A stretch of 64,000 nucleotides of DNA, from the NCBI GenBank assembly GCA_028718525.1, contig JAQULP010000006.1, forward strand, positions 40,458 through 104,457, given 5' to 3'. Of this stretch, positions 11,936-22,417 are shown piece after piece. The notes below the pieces were generated by a model. That model saw only the letters and a program-made list of their open reading frames with translations, was not told the DNA's origin and searched no databases. How positions within the stretch are numbered: position 1 is the first letter of the stretch; each line of letters opens with the position of its first letter. Both the position numbers and the translations under genes were made by a program. The DNA is from Sulfuricurvum sp. (GTDB taxonomy: Bacteria > Campylobacterota > Campylobacteria > Campylobacterales > Sulfurimonadaceae).

Positions 11936-12056
11936 AGGAAAGTGCCGGACGGTAGGATAAACGAACAATACGACTACCCTAAACGGCGGATACCGCCTGC
12001 TCAGCAGCGCGAAGAAGACTCACCTAGAGTAGGGAATTTCTTCCGTCGATGGAGCT

Positions 12057-13136
12057 TTAAAACGTTGCGACAACCCAGGTCGTAATAAAATAACCGCCGA
12101 TCAACAACCAGCCGAACATGGCCCCTGCCGTATAAAGAGGGGCAAGCCCCAATCCACGGAATTTTGCAAAACGGGTTCCCATCCCTAGAGCCGTCATCGC
12201 CATCGTCAGTAAAAAAGTATCGATGACATTGATATTTTCAACACTGTTTTTAATCAATGTCGCGATCGCTTCGCCGCTGTGTTGCGCACCATATTGCGTC
12301 AACAAGGAGTTAACCCCTGCCATACCGATAAAATAAACGGCAAACCATGGAATAACCAGTTTCACCCCTCCTCCGGTCGTCCCGTTTTTCTTAGCCGCAT
12401 AGGAGAGATAAATTCCCAATACAATCAACATCGGGGCAATCATGATGACGCGGGTCATTTTAACGATCACCGCCGCATCTGCGGCATCTTTGCCGTATGC
12501 ACCGCCGACGGCTACAACCTGGGCTACCTCATGAATGGTTCCGCCGACAAAGATACCGAAAGTTCGATCGTCCATACCCGCAAAAACGCCGGCACTGTAC
12601 AGGGCAGGATATAAGAACATGGCAATCGTACCGAATAAGACTACCATCGAAACGGCGACAGCGGCTTTGTGTTCTTCGGATTTGAGTACCGGCTCCGTAG
12701 CCAAAACGGCGGCCGCACCGCACACCGATGCACCCGAAGCGGTCAACATTGAGGTATCCCGATCCATTTTAAAGAGCTTTTGCCCTAAAATAGTCCCTAG
12801 AATAAACGTTGTGGAGAGCATGATCAGCGAGACCATGAACCCCTCCATACCTACTTCGGCAATTTGCTGAAACGTAATACGAAATCCGTAAAAAACGATC
12901 GCAAAACGGAGAATTTTTTTCCCCGAAAAAGTTATCCCCCCCTCCCAAGCCGAAGGAAATTTGTTATGAAGGGTATTAGCATAAAATATCCCCAGCACAA
13001 TCCCTACAACCAAGGGTGAAATCCCTAAATTTTTTATGACGGCGATATCGGCAATCATGGTCGCTGCCGCGGCAAAAATCGCGACAAAAAGGATACCGCT
13101 GAGGGTACCGGTCCGTTTTTGAGGTGAAAAAGGCAT
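12057..13136 (-). CDS. YeiH family putative sulfate exporter
   Basis: About 10-TM protein; TASGASVCGAAAVLATEP, VGGTIHEVAQVVAVGGAYG characteristic of the family. Confidence 0.88.
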   Translation of the reverse strand: MPFSPQKRTGTLSGILFVAIFAAAATMIADIAVIKNLGISPLVVGIVLGIFYANTLHNKFPSAWEGGITFSGKKILRFAIVFYGFRITFQQIAEVGMEGFMVSLIMLSTTFILGTILGQKLFKMDRDTSMLTASGASVCGAAAVLATEPVLKSEEHKAAVAVSMVVLFGTIAMFLYPALYSAGVFAGMDDRTFGIFVGGTIHEVAQVVAVGGAYGKDAADAAVIVKMTRVIMIAPMLIVLGIYLSYAAKKNGTTGGGVKLVIPWFAVYFIGMAGVNSLLTQYGAQHSGEAIATLIKNSVENINVIDTFLLTMAMTALGMGTRFAKFRGLGLAPLYTAGAMFGWLLIGGYFITTWVVATF

Positions 13137-13216
13137 AAACTCTCCTAATAAAACTGATAACCGAATTATAAAGAGATTTCAACAATAAGAAAAGTTTTGC
13201 GCCCGCTCTTTTGATT

Positions 13217-16200
13217 TTAAGGGATAACGATCTCCATTCTCGCCGGTATCTCTTCCCGCTTGGCCCCTTTAACCGGTTCGGACCCTTTTAGCGTAATCCG
13301 TTTATCATATCCCGGCGTTCTTATCAGGTAATTTCGTATCATCTCAGCGCGCTGATGACCGAGGCTTTGAAGCTCTTGAGGCGTCAGCGGCTGTATCGGC
13401 ACCAGTTTACCGACCAGAGCCTCCGAAAAATGGCGGACAAATGCCGCCTCTTCCGTATACTGGGTTTGAAGGGCAGATTTCAGCTCTTTCAGCTCCTGTT
13501 TATCCAATCTCTCCCGCGCCATCTCTTCCAAAAGTTCTACATTGATCCCCTGAAGTGAATCGATTTTCCCCTCTTTTGTCCGTTTGGCGGCCGACACAAT
13601 CAATTTTTGTGCTTTGAGGGCATAGGAATCCAACGTCTCGTCATACCCCCCATAAAGGTTCAGCATGAGCTTCGGACGTTTCGCAAGCATTGCCGCAACC
13701 TGATCGAGTTTTTCCGTTTGGGGCGGAAGAAGATGTGAGGAACCGGCTTCAAAATCGACGCTTGAGAGGGTATCGTTCTCAATCCCCATCATGGAACTCA
13801 GCAACCGAAACGGCGACGTAACCGCTTTGGTAAAGAGATTGCCGATCACCTGCCACACTACTTTCCCGTATTTAAAATCAGGGTTATTCACATCCCCTTC
13901 AATCGGAAGATTGATATCAATAACCCCCTCTTTGTCTTCAAGCAAGGCGAGGACAAACGGCATCGGCCACGGAGCGCCCCCCTCTTTTTCGTCTCCGAGT
14001 TCAATTTTCTTGATCACGACTTGATTGGCACCGTTGAGTTGACCCCCCTCTATTTTATAGCCCAAATTTAAAAACAGTTTCCCGCCGTCAATCTTATACC
14101 CCATAAATTCCAGGGAGTAGGGAGTATAGTTTTTGAGTTCAAGATTGTTGAAAACAACACCGATATCGGTAAATTTTTTCGGATCTTTGGTATTTAAAGA
14201 ACCGTCAATTTTGGCCGATCCGTATTGATCGACCCCTCCTCCCAGTTTGACAAAAGTCGTTACGTCTTTCGTCGTTGAAATACCCAATACCGAACCTTCC
14301 AGATCATGGATATAGGTCTTAAAGGGCAGAGGAAGCGAAAGATCGCTGAACGTGGCACTGCTCCCTCTCAAAACCAATTTAACGATATCCATTCCGAACG
14401 GGTTCCCCTCCTGTTTCGTCGCATTGGATTCCGAAGGAGTTTTTTTGCTCAAGGTAGTGTAGTTTAGCACTTTCTTTGCATCAATAAGGGCATTGGTATA
14501 CAAGCCATCGATCCCAAGCTGATTGATTTTAAGACGATTATCGGGGTAAGCGTAGAGAAACGGCGTCACCCCGATCCTATCCCATCCAAGTAAAACGGAA
14601 TTGTCCCGTGCATCGTTCACAACCCAATCGCTCAGGGAGACTTTCCCTTTCACCCCTGTTTTTGCCGGAGTATACGCATATTGTGCGGAAAGTGAAAGGT
14701 TCCCCCGTCGAAGTGACGCATAGGTGCTCGGCTCAATATACGGATCGATCAGCGAGACGTCAAACGCTTTAATATCAACCTCCCCTTTACTGCTCAAAGG
14801 GGAACGGACGACATCACTTTTAAGGCTTAGGGTGCTTTTGCCGTTAATGCGGGTCGACGCGATAAGGGTGTTTTTAACCTTCGGATCATTCTCTATGTCA
14901 CGTACGTTGAGATTCATCCGGTCGAGCTTCAACGAAACCTCTTTTGAGGGAACTTCATCGATAAAGGCTGCCGATCCGTTATGCAAAGCGATCTCATCGA
15001 TGCGATACCCCCACGGTGCTTTATCCGAAGAGGCGGCTTTCCCCCTTTTTTCCGGTGGAGCATAGATGTATTTCGACACATCGACCGTTCCGTCTTTCAA
15101 TCGTTTGACGGCGACTTCCGGTTGCAAAAGAGAAACCTTTTGAACGCGGGCATATTTTCCCTCACGGTTAATCTCAACCCCGTCGATACCGATCCCCTCC
15201 AATCCGACACTTTGAAATCCGTCTCTTTGACGAACCACGCTGAGCGCGCCGGTTGATAGCCGAAGGTTCAGGAGCGCTTTTTCATCGCTGCTGACGGTAT
15301 CGGTATAGAGCGATAGATTTTGCAGACGGGCCCGATACGCTTCGGTGGGGGCATTATCACTCCATTCCGAGCTGACATTCTCCACCGCAACGCTCCCTAT
15401 CCGGTAAGTCCACGGTTCTTTCGTTTCGTTATCGTCAGAAGGAAACGCTTTTTGAATCGTCTCAATATAATCCAGCCAGTCAATTTTCCCCGCATGAGAT
15501 CGCCGTGCCGCCACGCTGACCCCGTTTATATGGAGCGATCGGGCATCAAAAATTTTACGCATCGGCTGAACCGACCCGTTAACAAGGCGGAGTGTACCGA
15601 GGGTAAAGAGGTTCCGCTCTTCCCCTTTGGGGATAATCCGTACCTTATCCATGTTAAAATGCAGATGGCTCAACTCCGTCGCATTGATATCCTTCGCGTC
15701 AAACCGATAGTCAAATCCGAACGAGGCACTGCCATCCGCCACTTCAATCGGAAATTTCTCTTTAAAATAGCGCCACGGAGTATAGAGTTTTCCCGAATCG
15801 AACTCTAAATTCCCCCCTATGGCAAACGGGGAGAGGGTATCGATTTTCCCTTTGAGATCGATAAAGCCCCCTTCGTTGATCGTTGCGTAGAGGCGCATTT
15901 TCCCATTTGCGCCGGAGAGATCGCGCAAATCGATATGATCAAGATGAAAGCCTATCGGCCCCAGGTCCAAAACATACCCGCCCCCCTCTGCATCGTCGCG
16001 ATAATGGAGGGCCCCTTTTTGAAGCGAGAGATGGTTGACCATCAGCCTCATCGGCTCGGAAGGTTTCTCTTCCTCCTCTTTTTCCCCCAGTTCAGTGAGC
16101 CATTTGAAGTTAAAATCCCCTTGGGGATCGCGGTAAAGGGTTATTTTGGGATCAGATAAACGGATATCGTCAATCACCAACCCGCCGCGCCATAAATAGG

Positions 16201-16525
16201 CCAGAGGATCGATATTGATCGAAAATTCCCCGAGGGCAAACAAATCCCCTTTTTGCGGCGTTTTAAACGTTACCTCTTTAAGGACGAGATGGAGGGAAAA
16301 CGGGTTAAAAGAGGCCGCTTTGACAGCGAATTCTCCCCCCTTCGTCACTTCGGCAACAGTGGAGGGAACCACGTTTTTAAGGAGATAAGGGACTCCGAAA
16401 AACCCTGCCGCTCCGTAAATCGCTACCGCCGCCGCCAGCGACTTTAACATCAATCCTTTATTCATACCCATACCCTTGCCAAAATTACTTTCCATTTTAT
16501 CATACTTAAATCTAGTTTTCGACAT
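13217..16525 (-). CDS. DUF748/AsmA-like large envelope protein
   Basis: About 1100 aa, N-terminal TM, AsmA-like repeats, C-terminal OmpA-like FEAGSSHLLPPQTEKLDQVAAML; ORF opens at 16573 but would overlap nrdB, so a start at 16525 or downstream is likely. Confidence 0.8.
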   Translation of the reverse strand: MSKTRFKYDKMESNFGKGMGMNKGLMLKSLAAAVAIYGAAGFFGVPYLLKNVVPSTVAEVTKGGEFAVKAASFNPFSLHLVLKEVTFKTPQKGDLFALGEFSINIDPLAYLWRGGLVIDDIRLSDPKITLYRDPQGDFNFKWLTELGEKEEEEKPSEPMRLMVNHLSLQKGALHYRDDAEGGGYVLDLGPIGFHLDHIDLRDLSGANGKMRLYATINEGGFIDLKGKIDTLSPFAIGGNLEFDSGKLYTPWRYFKEKFPIEVADGSASFGFDYRFDAKDINATELSHLHFNMDKVRIIPKGEERNLFTLGTLRLVNGSVQPMRKIFDARSLHINGVSVAARRSHAGKIDWLDYIETIQKAFPSDDNETKEPWTYRIGSVAVENVSSEWSDNAPTEAYRARLQNLSLYTDTVSSDEKALLNLRLSTGALSVVRQRDGFQSVGLEGIGIDGVEINREGKYARVQKVSLLQPEVAVKRLKDGTVDVSKYIYAPPEKRGKAASSDKAPWGYRIDEIALHNGSAAFIDEVPSKEVSLKLDRMNLNVRDIENDPKVKNTLIASTRINGKSTLSLKSDVVRSPLSSKGEVDIKAFDVSLIDPYIEPSTYASLRRGNLSLSAQYAYTPAKTGVKGKVSLSDWVVNDARDNSVLLGWDRIGVTPFLYAYPDNRLKINQLGIDGLYTNALIDAKKVLNYTTLSKKTPSESNATKQEGNPFGMDIVKLVLRGSSATFSDLSLPLPFKTYIHDLEGSVLGISTTKDVTTFVKLGGGVDQYGSAKIDGSLNTKDPKKFTDIGVVFNNLELKNYTPYSLEFMGYKIDGGKLFLNLGYKIEGGQLNGANQVVIKKIELGDEKEGGAPWPMPFVLALLEDKEGVIDINLPIEGDVNNPDFKYGKVVWQVIGNLFTKAVTSPFRLLSSMMGIENDTLSSVDFEAGSSHLLPPQTEKLDQVAAMLAKRPKLMLNLYGGYDETLDSYALKAQKLIVSAAKRTKEGKIDSLQGINVELLEEMARERLDKQELKELKSALQTQYTEEAAFVRHFSEALVGKLVPIQPLTPQELQSLGHQRAEMIRNYLIRTPGYDKRITLKGSEPVKGAKREEIPARMEIVIP

Positions 16526-16553
16526 AATCAGATCCTTAATCACACTATAACGG

Positions 16554-17582
16554 ATGGACTTTATGAACCGCAAGAAAATTTACAATCCGACTTCAAACGA
16601 ACACGTAAACGATCGGCGTATTTTCGGCGGTAATCCGACCGGTATTTTTGAGCTTAACAACATCAAATACCAATGGGCCTACAACCTCTGGGAGATGATG
16701 CTCAACAATACATGGTTTCCCAAAGAGGTGGATATGACCCGTGACGCGGTGGACTATAAATATCTGACCGAGATGGAAAAAACGGCCTACGATAAAGCCC
16801 TCTCCCAGCTCATTTTTATGGATAGCCTCCAAACCAACAACCTGATGGACAACATCAATCCCTACGTCACGGCACCCGAAATCAACCTGATCCTGGTACG
16901 CCAAAGCTTCGAAGAGGCACTCCACTCCCAAAGCTATGCCGTCATGGTCGACTCCATCAGCCAAAACAGCGAAGAGATTTACGATCTCTGGCGCCGCGAC
17001 ATGATGCTTAAAACCAAAAATGACTCCATCGCCGCACGCTACGATGCCCTCGCGCACGACCCGTCAGAAAGCGCTTTTGTTAAAGCCTGCTTTGCCAATC
17101 AGATTTTGGAAGGGATCTATTTTTACAGCGGATTTACCTACATCTATACCCTTGCCCGCTCGGGTAAAATGTTGGGCTCCGCACAAATGATCCGCTTTAT
17201 TCAGCGCGACGAAGTGACCCATCTGGTCTTATTCCAGAACATTATCAATACCCTTCGCCGTGAGCGTTCGGATCTCTTTACCGAAGAGCTGATCGAAGAG
17301 GTGTACGATATGTTCCGAAAAGCGGTTGCCCTCGAAGTCGCATGGGGCCAATACATCACCCAGGGGCAGATTTTGGGTCTCACCAACGACATCGTGGAAC
17401 AATACATCCAGTATCTTGCCGACAATCGTCTTTCGGCGGTTGGCCTCAAACCCCTTTACAACGTTTCGAACCCGATTAAATGGGTTGACGATTTCTCGAA
17501 ATTCAACGACCAGAAAACGAACTTTTTCGAAGGAACCGTCACCAACTATTCCAAAGGAAGCCTCAGCTTTGACGACTTCTAA
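16554..17582 (+). CDS. nrdB: Ribonucleoside-diphosphate reductase beta subunit
   Basis: [48 protein letters not shown] iron-ligand motifs. Confidence 0.96.
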   Translation: MDFMNRKKIYNPTSNEHVNDRRIFGGNPTGIFELNNIKYQWAYNLWEMMLNNTWFPKEVDMTRDAVDYKYLTEMEKTAYDKALSQLIFMDSLQTNNLMDNINPYVTAPEINLILVRQSFEEALHSQSYAVMVDSISQNSEEIYDLWRRDMMLKTKNDSIAARYDALAHDPSESAFVKACFANQILEGIYFYSGFTYIYTLARSGKMLGSAQMIRFIQRDEVTHLVLFQNIINTLRRERSDLFTEELIEEVYDMFRKAVALEVAWGQYITQGQILGLTNDIVEQYIQYLADNRLSAVGLKPLYNVSNPIKWVDDFSKFNDQKTNFFEGTVTNYSKGSLSFDDF

Positions 17583-18303
17583 ATCCCGTTCCATCGTATC
17601 GCTTTGTTTTGAGACCCATCCCGATTTTCATACCAATCTGGATCGTCTTCTTGGCCTGATCGAACACTCAGCCGAAGATGCAATCGTTGTTGCACCGGAG
17701 GTATGTCTGAGCGGATTTGCTTACGAACGTTTCGAAGAGGCGGCCGCTTTTACCCCGATGGCAATCGAACGTCTGTATCGCAGTCTCGGCAACCGTCTTT
17801 TAATCCTGACAGCCATTGCCAAAGAGGGGGAAGCGTTTTACAATATCGCCTATGCTCTGCATAACGGATCGATCCTCCACCGACAGTCCAAAACCAAACT
17901 TTTCGCCCTCGGTGCGGAACACGACTATTTTTCTCCCGGGGAGGAGAAGGAGCTGACCCCTTTCGTCTTCGAAGGGATCAAAATCGGTATTCTGATCTGT
18001 TTCGAACTCCGGTTTAAAACGCTCTGGCAGCAAATGGAAGGATGTGATATTATCGCCGTACCGGCTCAGTGGGGAAAACTTCGAAGCGACCATTTCGTGA
18101 CCCTGACGAATGCTCTCGCCCTGATTAACCAGTGCTATGTGATTGCCTCCGATGCCGATAATCCCGATACGACAGGGATGAGCGGTATTATCACCCCGTT
18201 TGGGGGAGAGATCCGGAACAACGGCTCAGCCTTGTTAACATCCCATTTCGAAGAGCGTACCGTCCTCTCCATGCGCCGATACCTAAATGTAGGAATAGAA
18301 TGA
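17569..18303 (+). CDS. Carbon-nitrogen hydrolase (nitrilase superfamily)
   Basis: [44 protein letters not shown] at 17569 is in frame and overlaps the nrdB end. Confidence 0.83.
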   Translation: MTTSKSRSIVSLCFETHPDFHTNLDRLLGLIEHSAEDAIVVAPEVCLSGFAYERFEEAAAFTPMAIERLYRSLGNRLLILTAIAKEGEAFYNIAYALHNGSILHRQSKTKLFALGAEHDYFSPGEEKELTPFVFEGIKIGILICFELRFKTLWQQMEGCDIIAVPAQWGKLRSDHFVTLTNALALINQCYVIASDADNPDTTGMSGIITPFGGEIRNNGSALLTSHFEERTVLSMRRYLNVGIE

Positions 18304-18947
18304 GCATCGATAAAATCACCATCATCAAAACAACCCGGATGAGCGAAGAGATCAGTAAAAAATTCCCTCTTCGCCCTCTCATTAAAAATGCGATTATCCA
18401 TACCAACCGCGAAGCCTTCGTTCCGTTGGCAATGCGCCACAACGCCTACCGTCTCGACGCTCTTCCCATCGGTGCGCAGCAATACATCTCCTCGCCCCTG
18501 ACCGTTGCCAAAATGACCCAATACCTCAGTCCCGAGGGGTGTGACAGCGTCCTCGAAATCGGCTGCGGAAGCGGCTATCAAGCCGCCGTCTTGTCCCATG
18601 TATTCCGTCGTGTCTTTACCATTGAACGTATCGAATCGCTTCTGCTGGAAGCCAAAGAGCGTTTTCGCCATCTCCGTCTGGGCAATATCCATACCCGTAC
18701 CGATGACGGCCAAAACGGCTGGGAGCAGTACGCCCCCTACGACCGTATTTTATTCTCCGCTTCAGCACGTGAAATTCCCCAAAAACTGTTTCATCAGCTC
18801 AGAGAAGGGGGGATATTAATCGCCCCGATCGACAAAGGACGAGAACAGGTTATCACCCGCTTTACGAAGCAGGGGGGGGTCATCCACGAAGATCCCCTTG
18901 AAGTTTGTGATTTTGTCCCGGTATTAAACGGAGTGGTACGAAAATGA
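18300..18947 (+). CDS. pcm: Protein-L-isoaspartate O-methyltransferase
   Basis: [35 protein letters not shown]. Confidence 0.9.
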   Translation: MSIDKITIIKTTRMSEEISKKFPLRPLIKNAIIHTNREAFVPLAMRHNAYRLDALPIGAQQYISSPLTVAKMTQYLSPEGCDSVLEIGCGSGYQAAVLSHVFRRVFTIERIESLLLEAKERFRHLRLGNIHTRTDDGQNGWEQYAPYDRILFSASAREIPQKLFHQLREGGILIAPIDKGREQVITRFTKQGGVIHEDPLEVCDFVPVLNGVVRK

Positions 18948-19555
18948 GTGATCAACGCGAATTTTGGAATGAACGTTTTATCAAAGAGGGGTATTTTTAC
19001 GGTACCGAACCTAACCGTTACGTCGCCTCCGTCATCGATTCTCTCAAATCCCCTCAACGGATCTTGTTTTTAGGGGAAGGGGAGGGGCGAAATGCCGCCT
19101 ACGCCGCTCGGGCAGGGCACATCGTCAGTGCCCTCGACGCCTCTGAAATCGGCCTCACCAAAGCCGCCATGCTGGCCAAAAAAGAGGGACGCGAGATTAC
19201 CCTGATTCATTGCGATTTAGAGCTCTGGAACCCCACAGAATCGTATGATGCCATTTTGTGCTCGTTTCTCCATCTCGCTGAGCCCCTCAGGAGCGAAGTT
19301 TTTGCCAAAGCGATCCGTCAGCTTGAACCCGATGGGATCTTTGGCGGGGAATTTTTCTCGATCCGTCAGCTCCCCCGCAACACCGGAGGGCCAAAGGATG
19401 AAGCGCTTCTTTATACGGCCGATTCCCTCCGATCGCTTCTCGAACTCCAGCCGTGCGAAATCGTCGAACTCTGCGAAATCGATACCGAACTCAACGAGGG
19501 GAGGGGGCATGTCGGCGTCGCCTCCGTCGTCCGTATGAAGGTAATACGCCGATGA
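18944..19555 (+). CDS. Class I SAM-dependent methyltransferase
   Basis: [36 protein letters not shown]. Confidence 0.87.
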   Translation: MSDQREFWNERFIKEGYFYGTEPNRYVASVIDSLKSPQRILFLGEGEGRNAAYAARAGHIVSALDASEIGLTKAAMLAKKEGREITLIHCDLELWNPTESYDAILCSFLHLAEPLRSEVFAKAIRQLEPDGIFGGEFFSIRQLPRNTGGPKDEALLYTADSLRSLLELQPCEIVELCEIDTELNEGRGHVGVASVVRMKVIRR

Positions 19556-20499
19556 GCCTTCCCGAAGCTTTTACCGAACGATTGGAGAAAATTGTTCCGC
19601 ACGAACAGTTTGACGCCATCCTCAAAACGTTCGACGCCCCAAAACAGGTCACATTTCGGGTCAATACCCTCAAATCCACCGCACCCGAACTCGAAGCCGA
19701 ACTTCAACTTGCCCAAATCCCCTACGAACGGGTAGGGTGGGATTTTGGACGTCTGGAGGGGATTTACCGTATCTCCCCCGAGGACAAACTCCGCCTCACC
19801 CAAACGGACGCTTTTTACGACGGGCGCCTCTACATTCAGAACCTTTCGTCGATGATTGCCCCGTTACTGCTCGCCCCGAAGCCCGAGGAGACCGTCCTCG
19901 ACCTTGCCGCGGCACCCGGCGGAAAAACATTGATGCTTGCGGGGATGATGGAAAATACCGGATGGCTCTCTGCCGTGGAACTTCAACGGGAGCGCTTTTT
20001 CCGCCTCTGCGACAACCTCAAACACCAAGGGGTTACCAACGCCCATACCTACATGACCGATGGACGGAGCGTCGGTAAAAAGTGCCCCGAAATGTTCGAC
20101 CGCATCCTCCTTGATGCTCCGTGCTCTTCCGAAGCGCGCTTTAAAACCCATGAGCCGAAATCGATGAGCTACTGGAGTGTCCATAAGGTCAAAGAGACCT
20201 CCAAACTCCAGCGCCGTTTGCTTCTCTCGGCCTTTGACGCCCTCAAGCCCGGAGGAAAGCTCCTGTACAGCACCTGCTCTTTTTCACCCGAAGAGAATGA
20301 AAGCCCCCTTCAGCACCTCTTAGAGCGCCATGGAGAGCGTTTAAAGACGGTTCCCCTAACCTTGCCCTTCGATAACGTTCAAAAGCCGTTACAACGGTGG
20401 GGAAAAGAGGTCTACGACGAACGGATCCAAAATGCCGTCCGAATTTTGCCGACCGATACAATTGACGGATTTTTTATCTGCCTTTTGGAGAAGCGCTAA
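19552..20499 (+). CDS. RsmB/NOP family RNA m5C methyltransferase
   Basis: VLDLAAAPGGKTLMLA, RILLDAPCSSEARF, GGKLLYSTCSFSPEENE; start MSLPEAF at 19552. Confidence 0.9.
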   Translation: MSLPEAFTERLEKIVPHEQFDAILKTFDAPKQVTFRVNTLKSTAPELEAELQLAQIPYERVGWDFGRLEGIYRISPEDKLRLTQTDAFYDGRLYIQNLSSMIAPLLLAPKPEETVLDLAAAPGGKTLMLAGMMENTGWLSAVELQRERFFRLCDNLKHQGVTNAHTYMTDGRSVGKKCPEMFDRILLDAPCSSEARFKTHEPKSMSYWSVHKVKETSKLQRRLLLSAFDALKPGGKLLYSTCSFSPEENESPLQHLLERHGERLKTVPLTLPFDNVQKPLQRWGKEVYDERIQNAVRILPTDTIDGFFICLLEKR

Positions 20500-20548
20500 A
20501 CCCGTTTTGCTTCGACGGGGCAAAGCCCCTTATTCTCACTTTCACTCT

Positions 20549-21097
20549 TTATCGTAATCCTATTTCAATCGCAAAGTTATACCCGAGCGCAAACATGAGC
20601 GAATCGCTGTTTACCCGTTCGCTGGAGCCTTTGATGTAATTGAGTTCCGCAAACCATTGATTGTAGTCATAGCCCGCCGTCAGTTTGTACGAATCCCCGA
20701 ATTTTCCCATCGATTTTACAAATAGATTTGTAGTGCTCTCATGGTTGGTTCTTCCGATCGATACGCCGATATAGGGGGAGTGTCTCTCTTCGTTCCAGAA
20801 ATAATACCCCCCTAATCCCCAATAGCTGCCCTGTACTTCTTCATACTTCGATGAGAAGTTGGTGTGGTTACTTGATAACCCTATGTTGTCCATTTGAATC
20901 ACAAGGTTATTGGTAACGCCGTAACCGATAGTGAATAATCCGGTTGCGGCGGAGCCGTCACTGTCCGATTTGTTGTTCAGTGTTGTATCGATCTTTCCGA
21001 TACCCAATCCAAGCCCTATATTGACCCCTTTGCGTTCAGCCGATTCGGCGTGGAGCATTCCAGCCAGGATACATGCCGCTAGCCATATTTTACCCAT
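20549..21097 (-). CDS. Outer membrane beta-barrel-like hypothetical protein
   Basis: Signal peptide, alternating beta-strand pattern, C-terminal LGYNFAIEIGLR. Confidence 0.6.
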   Translation of the reverse strand: MGKIWLAACILAGMLHAESAERKGVNIGLGLGIGKIDTTLNNKSDSDGSAATGLFTIGYGVTNNLVIQMDNIGLSSNHTNFSSKYEEVQGSYWGLGGYYFWNEERHSPYIGVSIGRTNHESTTNLFVKSMGKFGDSYKLTAGYDYNQWFAELNYIKGSSERVNSDSLMFALGYNFAIEIGLR

Positions 21098-21315
21098 TCG
21101 TATCTCCTTCTTTCTTCATCCCATTTATACTGCGCAAGAACCCTCATGATCGATGCCGTTATCACAAATAGTATCCCTTTGCCTCTTAATATTTAATTTA
21201 TATAAATCAATTCCGTTTATTCTTGCTTTCTTTTACGTTTGCCGCTTTGCAAAGAGGTATGTTTGTGCATGCAATCGGTTTTACGTTAAAATGACAAAAA
21301 TTTTCTAAAGGTGTT

Positions 21316-21753
21316 ATGATGAAATCTATCCTGTTCGTCTGTCTCGGCAATATCTGCCGTTCTCCGATCGCCGAGGGGGTAGCGCGTCATTTGATAGAGC
21401 AGGGGGGAGCGGCTATTACAGTCGATTCGGCCGGAACCAGTAATTGGCATACCGGTGAGCCCCCCTGCAAACACTCGATTACCGTTGCCCGAAATCACGG
21501 TGTCGATATCTCGAAACTTCGTGCCCGTCAGGTGAAAAAAACCGATTTCAGCGCATTTGACCTGATCGTTGCATTGGATCAAAGCAATTACCGTGATCTC
21601 AAAGCGTTAGGGTGTCAAAATCTGGTCAAACTGGGAGAATACGGTCACGGTGGGGCAGATGTCCCCGATCCGTACTTTTTCGACGGATTCGAGGGGTTTG
21701 AACATGTTTACACGATGATCGAATCGTGTGTCAAAGAGTTGCTTACCCGCTAA
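21316..21753 (+). CDS. Low molecular weight protein-tyrosine phosphatase
   Basis: VCLGNICRSPIAEGV P-loop, VPDPYFFDGFEGFEHVY. Confidence 0.93.
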   Translation: MMKSILFVCLGNICRSPIAEGVARHLIEQGGAAITVDSAGTSNWHTGEPPCKHSITVARNHGVDISKLRARQVKKTDFSAFDLIVALDQSNYRDLKALGCQNLVKLGEYGHGGADVPDPYFFDGFEGFEHVYTMIESCVKELLTR

Positions 21754-22108
21754 AGGGGAGCTCTTCGTAACCGATCGACGTACCTAGAATATAACAGGGC
21801 GCTTCATCGGCTCGCCCTGCGTAACTGCCGATCGCTAACGCGGCACCCTTGGGGGTCACCTCTACCGTTATCCCCTCCGACATATCCAGTCCACGTAGAA
21901 CATTATCGCTCACGAGTTTCGCGTCATTCACACCCTCGATACGAAACAGCACATCAATCCAGTCGTAGCCGCGCGCACTATCCTGAACACTGAAACGGAT
22001 GTCGATGGAAGTAGGGGAGTTTGGGGCGAGGGAGCGAATTTCACCCTGTCGGGCAAAATCAACTCGTTCGAGCAGATTTTTCAGTGTATTGGCTGTCAAT
22101 GGTGTCAT
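21743..22108 (-). CDS. Hypothetical protein (121 aa)
   Basis: ORF with upstream GAGGTAATAA Shine-Dalgarno; overlaps the phosphatase 3' end. Confidence 0.55.
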   Translation of the reverse strand: MTPLTANTLKNLLERVDFARQGEIRSLAPNSPTSIDIRFSVQDSARGYDWIDVLFRIEGVNDAKLVSDNVLRGLDMSEGITVEVTPKGAALAIGSYAGRADEAPCYILGTSIGYEELPFSG

Positions 22109-22174
22109 TTATTACCTCTATACTTACTCAATTATTAATTTTAATACTTTTCTTAGAATAAGAGAAGTACACTA

Positions 22175-22288
22175 TCAACCTAGTTTTAAATTAGAACTAT
22201 ATTCGTTCGCTGCTACTAGTGCCAACAAGATCAGCTGAACGAGTTTATTCACATCAACTTTTAAATTCAACGTGATATTTATATTCAT
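22175..22288 (-). CDS. Candidate 37-aa small protein MNINITLNLKVDVNKLVQLILLALVAANEYSSNLKLG
   Basis: Not in the ORF track; preceded on the minus strand by AAAGGAGGGTAATAA immediately before ATG; hydrophobic core. Confidence 0.5.
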   Translation of the reverse strand: MNINITLNLKVDVNKLVQLILLALVAANEYSSNLKLG

Positions 22289-22372
22289 TTATTACCCTCC
22301 TTTATAAGATAAAACACACAGAATATATCTCTTTGTCTTCAAATATTTTAGCGAAGAAGAGTTTAATTTTAT

Positions 22373-22391
22373 GTTCAGCTCGAAGCTGAAC
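22373..22391 (-). terminator. Hairpin downstream of nrdA
   Basis: GTTCAGCT-CGA-AGCTGAAC, 8-bp perfect stem about 27 nt past the nrdA stop. Confidence 0.6.
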
Positions 22392-22417
22392 CCATAAATA
22401 CACGCATTAATCCTTAA

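Noticed and set aside
11932-11955. GAGGAAAGTGCCGG resembling the RNase P RNA P4 strand (GAGGAAAGTCCGG)
   Set aside because: The segment overlaps the comM stop, the following ~120 bp is far too short, and no 3' ACAGAA…GGCUUA partner is present
13355-16447. Many plus-strand ORFs within the DUF748 gene (and similar antisense ORFs elsewhere)
   Set aside because: They are antisense shadows of a long convincing coding frame, with no recognisable domains or ribosome-binding sites
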